This document shows, piece by piece, positions 55,338 through 62,967 of a stretch of 64,000 nt of DNA. How positions within the stretch are numbered: position 1 is the first letter of the stretch; each line of letters starts with the position of its first letter. A program made the translations under genes and the position numbers. The DNA comes from Pseudomonas uvaldensis. Its GTDB lineage: Bacteria > Pseudomonadota > Gammaproteobacteria > Pseudomonadales > Pseudomonadaceae. The notes beneath the pieces were generated by a model. That model made no database searches and was not told the origin of the DNA. It saw only the letters and a list, made by a program, of their open reading frames with translations. The stretch spans positions 496,001-560,000 of the forward strand of contig NZ_JAIWKS010000001.1 of the NCBI RefSeq assembly GCF_021271205.1, read 5' to 3'.

Positions 55338-56264
55338 TCAAGGACGATAGATGATCGCCGAGCCCCAGGACAGCCCGACCCCGAAACCGCTCAGGGCCAC
55401 GCGTTTCCAGTTGGAATCGAGTACATGCTTTTCCAGCAGCAAAGGAATGCTCGACGATACCGTGTTCCCGGTCTCGACCATATCCTTGATAAATTTCTCT
55501 GGTTCACCTTCAAATCGCCGCGCCACGGCATCGACAATCGCCGCGCTGCCCTGATGGATGCAAAACGCGTCGATATCAGCGGGCTGCAGATCGGAATCGG
55601 CCAGCAACTCATGCAGATGGGCAGGAACCTTGAGCAAGGCGAAGTTGAACACCTGACGGCCATTCATGAAGAACACGCCGTCGCTGACCTTCAGATGCGG
55701 CGCACCGGAACCGTCGGTGCCGAATTTGGATTTGCCCAGTTGCCACGGCGCATCTTCACCCATCCACGTGGCGGTGGCGGCATCGCCGAACAGCATCGTG
55801 GTGTTGCGGTCTTCCGGGTCAACGATCTTGGAGTACGGGTCAGCCGTGATCAACAGCCCGTTCTTCAAGCCAGCAGCTTCCATGAAGCCCTTGATGGCAT
55901 AGATTCCATAGACATAACCCGAACACCCCAGGGAGATATCGAATGCTGCCACGGTGGTAGGCAAGCCCAGCTTGTCCTGAACGATGGCCGCCGTATGGGG
56001 CAATCCTTCCTCGTCACCGTTCTGGGTGACCACGATCAGTACATCGATGGCTTCGCGCTTCAGACTGGGATTGTTGGCAAACAGCGCGTTGGCAGCTTCG
56101 ACACACAAATCCGAGGTTTCCTGGTCGTCACCCTTGCGAGGCAGGAATGCCGAGCCGATCTTGCCGAGAATGAATTCTTCATCCTTTTCAAACTTCGCAC
56201 CCTGTGCGTAATTGTCCACGCCGGCTACAGGAACGTAGCTCGCAATGCTCTTTATGCCAATCAT
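55338..56264 (-). CDS. ketoacyl-ACP synthase III (FabH-like) in the glycosylation region
   Basis: A 308-residue thiolase-fold enzyme. The catalytic triad is intact: Cys114 in SLGCSGYVYG, His237 in FCIHQGS and Asn267 in ETGNTVSSS. It is too divergent to be the housekeeping FabH. Similar genes sit between the glycosyltransferases and fliC in P. syringae, where the flagellin sugar carries a 3-hydroxybutanamido group, so this enzyme may make a short acyl chain for an amino-sugar. That link is inference from context. Confidence 0.85.
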   Translation of the reverse strand: MIGIKSIASYVPVAGVDNYAQGAKFEKDEEFILGKIGSAFLPRKGDDQETSDLCVEAANALFANNPSLKREAIDVLIVVTQNGDEEGLPHTAAIVQDKLGLPTTVAAFDISLGCSGYVYGIYAIKGFMEAAGLKNGLLITADPYSKIVDPEDRNTTMLFGDAATATWMGEDAPWQLGKSKFGTDGSGAPHLKVSDGVFFMNGRQVFNFALLKVPAHLHELLADSDLQPADIDAFCIHQGSAAIVDAVARRFEGEPEKFIKDMVETGNTVSSSIPLLLEKHVLDSNWKRVALSGFGVGLSWGSAIIYRP

Positions 56265-56459
56265 TACGGCTTCCCAATCAAAAACAGCCCAATACCACCG
56301 CTCGCAGGAATCGAGGGGCGCCGACAAAGGGAAGTACAAAGGGCTATCACTGGACCCGATAACGGCCAGGCGCCATCTTCCCGGTCAATACAATACAGTG
56401 AAGATGCGCGTTATGACTCGCAGGTCACGCAATTTTGCCGAATAAGGCCGATCTACAGG
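56265..56459. other. spacer between KAS III gene and the pse scar
   Basis: These 195 bases hold no gene, no REP and no sigma-54 or sigma-28 promoter that I could find. It is probably the leader and promoter region of the KAS III gene together with leftover sequence from the deletion next to it. Confidence 0.4.
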
Positions 56460-56588
56460 CTATTCAACCAGCGACCAGGCCAACGGCATACCCCACTTGA
56501 TTACAAGGCGAGCGCGACGCGCCGACGATTGACTCTGCATTATTCAGCCGATGATTGGCGAAGCGTCAGCGCGGATCAGTATCTTCAT
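56460..56588 (-). pseudogene. scar of deleted pseG-pseI: PseG start fused to a PseI-like end
   Basis: The ATG overlaps the pseF stop (ATGA), as expected for the next gene of a pse operon. The first 14 codons read MKILIRADASPIIG, the N-terminus of the PseG hydrolase family, then a TGA stops the frame exactly where the P-loop-like GSGH segment should begin. The same frame continues for 27 codons and ends GMPLAWSLVE-stop, which resembles the C-terminus of PseI/NeuB-type synthases (RGTPLSWDLV). About 129 bases remain of what should be over 2 kb. PseG identity is fairly secure; the PseI tail is a shorter match. Confidence 0.7.
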
Positions 56589-57286
56589 TGCAGCTCTCCG
56601 CCAGCCTTCAATGCGGCGAAGAGGTATTCGGCACGCGTCCAGTCCTCAGGCGTGTCGATGTCCTGCACCAGATAACGGGGCAGGATCACCGGCAAGCTTT
56701 TGGATGAAAACAGCACGTCACAGCTCAACCATGCTTCCCGGCGCCCCCAGTAGAACTGGCCGGCATCGTGGAAGGTCTGAGGCAAGTCCTGGGAACGAGT
56801 GTTGCGAAACTCAGGATAGAGCGGCGTCAGTGCCCCCTGCCTATCCAGGGTCAAGGCACGCTGCACAGGGAAGCCGAAATCCGTGACAGAAAACGCGAAC
56901 GATTTCTCGGGATGCGCCCGTAATAGTTCCAATCCCTGCCGCAGGTATCGGGCCTGCAGCAGCGGTGCGGTGGCATAGATGCAACATGCCAGATCAAATG
57001 CCCGCTCCTGCAACTCCCTCAGGGCATGGGCGATCACCGCGGCCGTTCCCGTGAAATCATCGGCCAATGCCGCCGGGCGCATGAACGGAACCTGCGCACC
57101 GTGGGCCTGAGCCAGCCGGGCGATTTCTTCGTCGTCGGTACTGACAATCACTTCATCGAACAATTGTGACGACAACGCGGTTCGAATCGAGTGGACAATC
57201 ATCGGCACGCCGTCGAACGGCTTCAGGTTCTTGCGAGCGATCCGCTTGCTGCCGCCACGGGCGGGAATGATCGCGACAGTACTCAC
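56585..57286 (-). CDS. pseF: pseudaminic acid cytidylyltransferase PseF
   Basis: A 233-residue nucleotidyltransferase that makes CMP-pseudaminic acid from CTP. The nucleotide-binding start is VAIIPARGGSKRIARKN, with VSTDDEEIARLA and DIDTPEDW later; the acceptor region FHDAGQFYWGR is typical of PseF. All key motifs are intact. The start is GTG at 57286, six bases past the stop of a pseC remnant. It is the only complete gene of the pseudaminic pathway in the window; pseB, pseC, pseG and pseI are missing or broken here. Confidence 0.88.
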   Translation of the reverse strand: MSTVAIIPARGGSKRIARKNLKPFDGVPMIVHSIRTALSSQLFDEVIVSTDDEEIARLAQAHGAQVPFMRPAALADDFTGTAAVIAHALRELQERAFDLACCIYATAPLLQARYLRQGLELLRAHPEKSFAFSVTDFGFPVQRALTLDRQGALTPLYPEFRNTRSQDLPQTFHDAGQFYWGRREAWLSCDVLFSSKSLPVILPRYLVQDIDTPEDWTRAEYLFAALKAGGELQ

Positions 57287-57292
57287 TGGCCG

Positions 57293-57442
57293 TTACCCCT
57301 CAAACAATCGGCGAAGTTGCTCAACCACATAACCCAATTGTTCGTCGCTCCGGGAAGGAAACATGGGCAAGCTTATGGCCTCGGTGTAATAACGTTCGGC
57401 CTGGGGAAAATCGCCTTCGGCAACCCCCAGGTCGCGCCGTGC
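57293..57442 (-). pseudogene. pseC remnant (C-terminal ~50 codons)
   Basis: Directly after the TAG of the large glycosyltransferase, the same frame stays open for 49 codons and ends at TAA, six bases before pseF. The translation reads RRDLGVAEGDFPQ, AERYYTEAISLPMFP, then LGYVVEQLRRLF: the characteristic C-terminus of PseC, the PLP aminotransferase of pseudaminic acid synthesis. There is no start codon, PLP lysine or N-terminal domain, so about 330 residues are gone. The junction with the glycosyltransferase marks a deletion or recombination point. Confidence 0.8.
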
Positions 57443-60376
57443 CTATGCGAGCAATTGTGCCCAGTCCACTGCATGGGCTTCGCCCAGCGTAAAAGGCGTC
57501 CCAGTGACGGCCAGGCTCTGGTTGTAGGCCGGGTCTTGAGCAAAACGTGCCTGCCATTTTTTCCGAAGCGCAGCCACCGCCTGAGGATTTTCCGGCAAGG
57601 TGCCGGGGTGTGCGATCTGGACCTGCGGCGTCCACACGGTCAACAACCCGTGGTCTGCGACCCTCAGGCACAAATCGACATCGGCATATGCCTGTGCAAA
57701 ATACTCCTGATCGAGCCCGCCCAGCTCGTCGAACACAGCCTTGCGCACCATCAGGCACGCACCAGAGACCGCCGAGCAGTCCTGCTCGACCTGTAATCGA
57801 TACATATAGCCTTGAGCGTCCTTTTCCTCGCCAACGAATGCTGAAACCACACCGCCCTCGAAGCCTAAAATCAGCCCGGCGCCGGTCACACCACCTTCGC
57901 GATCCACCAGCTTGGCACCGACCACGCCGACTTCCGGACGTTGGGCCTGGTTCAGCAACGCTTCGATCCAATTGGCATTGATCACCTCAGCGTCGGCTGC
58001 CAACAACACCAGGTATTCACCCTGCGCCTGCGCGGCAGCCTGATTAAGCAACGCCGAAGAACTCAAGCGCTGCTCGTTTTTAATCAGATGGATCCGCCCA
58101 CGAGCGTTTTGTTGAAGGCTGTCGAGCCAGTCCAGAAGTTCCGCTGACTGACTGCAATTATCAGTAATGATGATTTCGTTGTTTTGGTAGCGCGTGCGTT
58201 GCAATACGCTCACCAGGCAGCGCTGCAAATCCGCCTGATTGTCTTCGCTGGCGATAATGATCGACACTTTCGGTCGGTCGGTATGACGGTAGTCGACACG
58301 CAAGCCACCAAACGCCTCGGCGCTCACCTGCGCCTGGTAGCCGCGGTTTTTCAGATGACGCAGCAAGGCCTGACGCGCCTGCTCGTTCGGCGCCATGGAC
58401 GCTGCTGGTGCGAGCAACAACGGTTCGGCCAGATGCGCCAGTCCTGCCATCCCACCCGCCTCGATCAGGCGCAGCAGCAAGTCGAACTCCAGCGCATCGG
58501 CGAACTCCCGATCATAGCCACCGACATCGTTCAGTGCTTCGCGACTGATCAGCCAATGCCGTGACATCAGCGCCGGCAGGCTTTGCAATAAATCGAGGTT
58601 GAAGGCCGGACGGAAAATATCGGTCAGAGTGCCGTTACTGCGACGATGAATTTCATCCATTGCCACCGCACGGCAGCCGTCGGCTTTCTGCAATTCCAGG
58701 CTGGCACGCAACAAACCGGCAGCGGTGAACTCATCGCCCGCCTCGGCCAGCAGCAGCCAATCGGCGCTTGAACGCCGGGCTATCTGATTGAGCCGGTCGA
58801 CATAATTATCGGCAGTGACCTTGACGAAATGCACCGTGTGTTTTTCGGTGGTGACGGCCGGCAGTTCCCCAGTGGTGAAGACCACGACCTTGAAGGCCCG
58901 GAAAGCGCTCTCCATCAGACTGTCGAAGGTGCGCTGCAACTTATCCATGTCAGCTTCAAGATCGAGCAGCAGAATGCCGAACTGCGGGCCTCCACCCGTG
59001 GCCGCCAGATGCTGGTTGATCTTGCGCACGGCCGTGTCGTTCGGTTGACGCGCCTGCAACCAGTTCAACAGCCGACCCGACGGCATGCTGTCGAGCAATC
59101 GGCGACTGTCGAAGGTCGGGACACTGTCCAGCCGCGCAATCCAGTCGCTCAGCACTTTTGCTTCGGCGGACTCTCCCTTATCCAATATCTGCTGCTCCAG
59201 TTTCTGCACGACGTGGCGGTTGAACGCGCCCAACTGCACGGCTTCCAGCAAACGGTTCTGGATGGTTTCCGGGCTATCGTTCGAATAAGTACGTTGCAGC
59301 CGGTGCTGCTGGAGCAGTGCACCTTCCATTTCTTCCAGTTGCAAACGGCCGGCAGGCATCGCGTGCAGCAGGAATTCATATTCGGTGAGTCGATCAAAAA
59401 AAGCCTGGTTGTAGAACGGCATCTCGACATACTGCTCAGTACCGAATACCCGCTTCGGCCCCACAGTCGGATCCTTCCAGTAGGACTCGAAAATCGGCTC
59501 GATGGTCAACGCGTTGCGCTGGGCAAGGCTGTCCGCAAGTGCCTGGAAACTTTTCATGGCGAACTGCGCGGTCTGGGCTTCGTCCAGATCGCTGATGCCG
59601 GTTGGCAACGTCGCGAGGAAAGCGGCGAAACGCTCGCGGTCGGCGACGGAGCGGGCATCCTTGAAACTCAGTGTGCTCATGATTTCGGTGTTGTGGTCGG
59701 AGCGGCCATAATTGACCTCTCGCACCACATACGGCCTTGGCAGAATGCGCGCCTTGGCCCGTGCCAGCATGTAGTACACGTGGCCGATTTCCTGCCACTG
59801 GAAAATTGTCCCGTCCGGCATCACTGCATACCAGTCGCGCAACAGCGCCGTGCGATGCACCGCATAGAACGGCGGGATGTACTGGCTCATGCAATCAAGC
59901 ACACGATCCTGGGCACGGTCGGCGCAGTAGTCCTCCTGCACCTTTTTGTCTCGCCTGTAGTACTGCACATAGTTGGAGTGCGTCAGGTACATCAGGCAGT
60001 AGCCGTGGCATAGGCCGTAGTCAGGGTTGGCCTCAAGGAAATCAACCGATTCGATCAACGCCTCGTGCACCAGGAAATCGTCATCGGAGGCGAAGACCAT
60101 GTATGGCGTGGTGACCTGTTCGACGCCGTACTTGAGCTTGTTCTGGATTCCCCAGTAGCCAAACTCGGGCAAATGCCGATAGTCGATGGTCCGGGCTATT
60201 GCGCCGGCGCCTTCAAGCGCGGCGGACGAGGAGTCGAGAACCAGGATCCGGCAAGGCAACGTGCTATAGAACTGCAATGCCCTACGCAGGAACGCCGGGC
60301 GATTGTGTGTAATCAGCACCAGAGTGAACAGCTCACTCAGGGGCAATGTATGTTCAGAACCATGGATGCCTTGCAT
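57443..60376 (-). CDS. large multi-domain glycosyltransferase (flagellin glycan)
   Basis: A 977-residue cytoplasmic protein with three GT-A-like parts: an N-terminal domain (about 15-330) starting FTLVLITHNRPAFLRRAL with an FASDDDFLV acidic motif; a central degenerate domain (about 480-680, WLLLAEAGDEFTAAG); and a C-terminal GT2 domain (704 to ~930) with VSIIIASEDNQADLQRCL, EYLVLLAADAEVI and GLDQEYFAQAYADVDLCLR. Such proteins build the flagellin glycan in pseudomonads. The ATG at 60376 has GAGGAAAG upstream. It ends where the pseC remnant begins, but its C-terminus looks complete. Confidence 0.82.
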   Translation of the reverse strand: MQGIHGSEHTLPLSELFTLVLITHNRPAFLRRALQFYSTLPCRILVLDSSSAALEGAGAIARTIDYRHLPEFGYWGIQNKLKYGVEQVTTPYMVFASDDDFLVHEALIESVDFLEANPDYGLCHGYCLMYLTHSNYVQYYRRDKKVQEDYCADRAQDRVLDCMSQYIPPFYAVHRTALLRDWYAVMPDGTIFQWQEIGHVYYMLARAKARILPRPYVVREVNYGRSDHNTEIMSTLSFKDARSVADRERFAAFLATLPTGISDLDEAQTAQFAMKSFQALADSLAQRNALTIEPIFESYWKDPTVGPKRVFGTEQYVEMPFYNQAFFDRLTEYEFLLHAMPAGRLQLEEMEGALLQQHRLQRTYSNDSPETIQNRLLEAVQLGAFNRHVVQKLEQQILDKGESAEAKVLSDWIARLDSVPTFDSRRLLDSMPSGRLLNWLQARQPNDTAVRKINQHLAATGGGPQFGILLLDLEADMDKLQRTFDSLMESAFRAFKVVVFTTGELPAVTTEKHTVHFVKVTADNYVDRLNQIARRSSADWLLLAEAGDEFTAAGLLRASLELQKADGCRAVAMDEIHRRSNGTLTDIFRPAFNLDLLQSLPALMSRHWLISREALNDVGGYDREFADALEFDLLLRLIEAGGMAGLAHLAEPLLLAPAASMAPNEQARQALLRHLKNRGYQAQVSAEAFGGLRVDYRHTDRPKVSIIIASEDNQADLQRCLVSVLQRTRYQNNEIIITDNCSQSAELLDWLDSLQQNARGRIHLIKNEQRLSSSALLNQAAAQAQGEYLVLLAADAEVINANWIEALLNQAQRPEVGVVGAKLVDREGGVTGAGLILGFEGGVVSAFVGEEKDAQGYMYRLQVEQDCSAVSGACLMVRKAVFDELGGLDQEYFAQAYADVDLCLRVADHGLLTVWTPQVQIAHPGTLPENPQAVAALRKKWQARFAQDPAYNQSLAVTGTPFTLGEAHAVDWAQLLA

Positions 60377-60427
60377 TTCTTTCCTCGCCAAAATCGACTG
60401 CCGATGAACGCTTGAATGAGGGACCGT

Positions 60428-61156
60428 TTAGCGCACTCGGCGCAGGTAACCGTCCGGTGCGACTGTGATCAGCAACTTGCTGTGGATCGCTTGATCGATC
60501 TCAAAATCGCGGTTCTCTTCAAGGTAGGCCCAGACTGCGGTTTTCGGGTTGTCTCCCTTGCCCCACGGGCGATCGGGGAACGCGTCCTCCGGCATATCTT
60601 CGACCACGGTATCCATCACCACACAGTAACTGCCCACCGAGACCAGCGGCGCATAGAGACGCAGCTCTTGCAGCACGTGTTCATGGGTGTGGTTGGAGTC
60701 CAGCACCACCAGTACTTTCTTGCCCTGGATACGTTCACGGACCTGATCGACGACTGCAGTGTCGATGCTGGAACCCTGGATCATGCTGATCCGTTTGCTC
60801 ATCGGATGAGCTTCGATGGCCTCGCGGTTGTGCTGACGGATATCGATATCGACACCCAGCACTTCACCATGGCCTATCAGCTCAAGCATCGAGGCGTAGA
60901 ACACCAGCGAACCGCCATGGGCAATCCCGGTTTCAACAATCACGTCCGGACGCAAGTTCCAGATGATTTCCTGCATGGCGACCATGTCCTGCGGGAACTG
61001 AATGATCGGCCGGCCCATCCAGCTGAAGTTGTAGGTGTATTTGTGCTTGGCCGTGGTGCCGACCCAGCCCAGCGACTGCTCCTGCAGCGCTTTGTCCTGT
61101 TGCAAGCCTTCGATGTTGCCTTTTACTTCTTCGCGAAACTGCTCATGGGGATTCAT
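60428..61156 (-). CDS. cephalosporin-hydroxylase-family (CmcI-like) methyltransferase
   Basis: A 242-residue SAM-dependent methyltransferase of the CmcI group. The SAM motif is VIVETGIAHGGSLVFYA, with GVDIDIR and VVLDSNHTHEHVLQEL following, and YCVVMDTVVEDMP near the active site. These enzymes often O-methylate sugars in glycan clusters. The start at 61156 (MNPHEQFREEV) has GGAGAG upstream. It probably methylates the sugar made by its neighbours. Confidence 0.82.
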   Translation of the reverse strand: MNPHEQFREEVKGNIEGLQQDKALQEQSLGWVGTTAKHKYTYNFSWMGRPIIQFPQDMVAMQEIIWNLRPDVIVETGIAHGGSLVFYASMLELIGHGEVLGVDIDIRQHNREAIEAHPMSKRISMIQGSSIDTAVVDQVRERIQGKKVLVVLDSNHTHEHVLQELRLYAPLVSVGSYCVVMDTVVEDMPEDAFPDRPWGKGDNPKTAVWAYLEENRDFEIDQAIHSKLLITVAPDGYLRRVR

Positions 61157-61183
61157 TGAACTCTCCAGAAAATAGGGAAGCAA

Positions 61184-61849
61184 CTACTTCAGTACCCGAC
61201 CGTCGGGATAAGGCACTGAGTTAGTCTTGATGATCCTGGCGGGATTGCCCGCCACGACCGAGAAATCAGGAACGTCCTTGGTGACCACGGCACCGGCACC
61301 AATGGTGACCCAACGGCCAATACGCAGGCGCGGCAGGATCGTCGCATTCGTGCCGATAAAGGTGCCGTCGCCGACTTCCACACAGCCGGCGATACACACG
61401 CCTGGTGCCAGGAATACCGAATGACCGATTCGCCCTTCGTGGCCCACGACGCTGCCGGCACTGATGCTGGTGTTGTCGCCCAGTGTGACTTCGGCCTGCA
61501 TCAGTACACCTTCTTGCAGATAGCACCCCGCTCCGACACGGATCATGCTCAAATCGACACTGGGATGAATGAACTGCCCCAGGCGCGCACCGGCCTCGAC
61601 CAGTTGGCAGGTGGTCTCGTAGCGCAACCGGGTGGAGCCGGTGATCAGGTTGACGAAATGAACATCCGGACCGTTGAGCTCGCCCACTCGATCAGATCCG
61701 CCGACCACCGGTACGCCGTGGAACAACGTGCCCTGTTTGCGCGGATCGTTATCCAGAAATGCAAAATCGATATTCGGCACGCTGCGTTTGACGGCGAGCA
61801 GCATTCGCACCGCTTCCGGGTTCGCGGCCCCCAGCAGATACATCTTCAC
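61184..61849 (-). CDS. NeuD-family sugar acyltransferase (left-handed beta-helix)
   Basis: A 221-residue protein with an N-terminal Rossmann-like sugar-nucleotide-binding part (LLGAANPEAVRML) and C-terminal hexapeptide repeats (VGAGCYLQEGVLM, LGDNTSISAG, VGDGTFIGTNATILP). These enzymes N- or O-acylate amino-sugars on the 4-position. The start is a GTG overlapping the aminotransferase stop (GTGA); an ATG two codons on is an alternative. With the DegT enzyme it forms a standard amination-acylation pair. Confidence 0.82.
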   Translation of the reverse strand: MKMYLLGAANPEAVRMLLAVKRSVPNIDFAFLDNDPRKQGTLFHGVPVVGGSDRVGELNGPDVHFVNLITGSTRLRYETTCQLVEAGARLGQFIHPSVDLSMIRVGAGCYLQEGVLMQAEVTLGDNTSISAGSVVGHEGRIGHSVFLAPGVCIAGCVEVGDGTFIGTNATILPRLRIGRWVTIGAGAVVTKDVPDFSVVAGNPARIIKTNSVPYPDGRVLK

Positions 61850-62967
61850 AGCGCGTGCCTGCTTACCAGTTGGCCGAGCACGACATCCACCACGCGTTGC
61901 TGATCGGCATCGGTCATGTCGTGATAACTGGGCAGGTTGAAGGCTCGCTCGGGCAAGGCGAACGCATTTGGCGTATCCACGACATGAGCACTGAACATCG
62001 GCAACGACGACAGCGGCCAGAAAAATACCCGGGCGTCGATGTTCGCGGCCTCGAAAGCGCCAATCAACTGCTCGCGACGCACGCCGGTATCAGCATCGAA
62101 TACAACAGTGGGCATCCAGTAGCCGTTGCGTCCATGTGCCGGTTCAGGGTTCAGGGAAACGCCCTGCACGCCTTCAAGTGCCTGCGCATAGTTGGCGAAG
62201 ATTGCCCGCTTGCGCGTGATCAACTCCTCGATCCTTTCCACTTGGGCACAGCCGACTGCCGCCTGCAGATTACTCATCTTGTATTTGAAGCCGAGCATTT
62301 GCGGCCAGAACTGTTTGGTGCTACCGGCTACCCGGCCATGATTGGACAAGGTAAGGACGCGCTCGTACAACGCTTTGTCCGAGGTGACGAACATCCCGCC
62401 CTCGCCAGTGGTCATTGTCTTCGTGCCATGAAACGAAAAAGCCCCGAACGCGCCCAGCGAGCCCGCCGCTTTACCGCGCCATTGCGAACCGATGGCCTCC
62501 GCCGCGTCCTCGATCACCGGAATGCCGAACTCCCGACCGATTGCCAGCAAAGCGTCCATGTCACACAGGTTGCCGTACAGATGAACCGCCAGGATCGCCT
62601 TGGTTCGCGCTGTGATGGCGCGTCTGACTTCCTGAGGGTCAAGGCACCAGCTATCACTCAGCACGTCAACGAATACCGGGGTGGCCCCCAGGTAGGTGAT
62701 CGGCGCTGCGGAGGCAATCCAATTGGTGTTGGCCAATATCACTTCGTCGCCAGGACCGATGTCCAGCGCCGCCATGCCCATGTGCAGGGCTCCGGTGCAG
62801 CTGGAAGTCGCAATTGCGTAGTTCGCCCCCAGATGCTCGGCAAAACTGCTTTCGAAGCGGGTCAGATACTCGTAGCAACGAGCTCCCCAACCGTTCTGCA
62901 CAGCATCCAGGGCATAGCGCGCTTCAAGCTCGCCAACACTGGGTTTGGTGTAATGAATTCTGCTCAT
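61846..62967 (-). CDS. DegT/DnrJ/EryC1/StrS aminotransferase (sugar 4-aminotransferase)
   Basis: A 373-residue PLP enzyme that aminates a 4-keto-6-deoxy sugar nucleotide. The PLP-binding Lys183 is in FSFHGTKTMTTGEGG and the aspartate in VIEDAAEAIGS is Asp154. The sequence is nearest to perosamine/viosamine-type aminotransferases and is not the lost PseC. It overlaps the acyltransferase gene and the methyltransferase gene by four bases on each side, so all three form one operon. Confidence 0.85.
   Translation of the reverse strand: MSRIHYTKPSVGELEARYALDAVQNGWGARCYEYLTRFESSFAEHLGANYAIATSSCTGALHMGMAALDIGPGDEVILANTNWIASAAPITYLGATPVFVDVLSDSWCLDPQEVRRAITARTKAILAVHLYGNLCDMDALLAIGREFGIPVIEDAAEAIGSQWRGKAAGSLGAFGAFSFHGTKTMTTGEGGMFVTSDKALYERVLTLSNHGRVAGSTKQFWPQMLGFKYKMSNLQAAVGCAQVERIEELITRKRAIFANYAQALEGVQGVSLNPEPAHGRNGYWMPTVVFDADTGVRREQLIGAFEAANIDARVFFWPLSSLPMFSAHVVDTPNAFALPERAFNLPSYHDMTDADQQRVVDVVLGQLVSRHAL

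Noticed and set aside
56460..56588. TGA in the pseG-like start as a sequencing error hiding a full pseG
   Set aside because: Downstream bases in all frames show no PseG body, and only about 320 bases separate pseF from the next gene; a full pseG needs about 1 kb.
57293..60376. Glycosyltransferase and pseC remnant as one gene with a nonsense mutation
   Set aside because: The remnant matches a different family (PLP aminotransferase), so the TAG is the natural or near-natural end of the glycosyltransferase and not a mutation within one gene.
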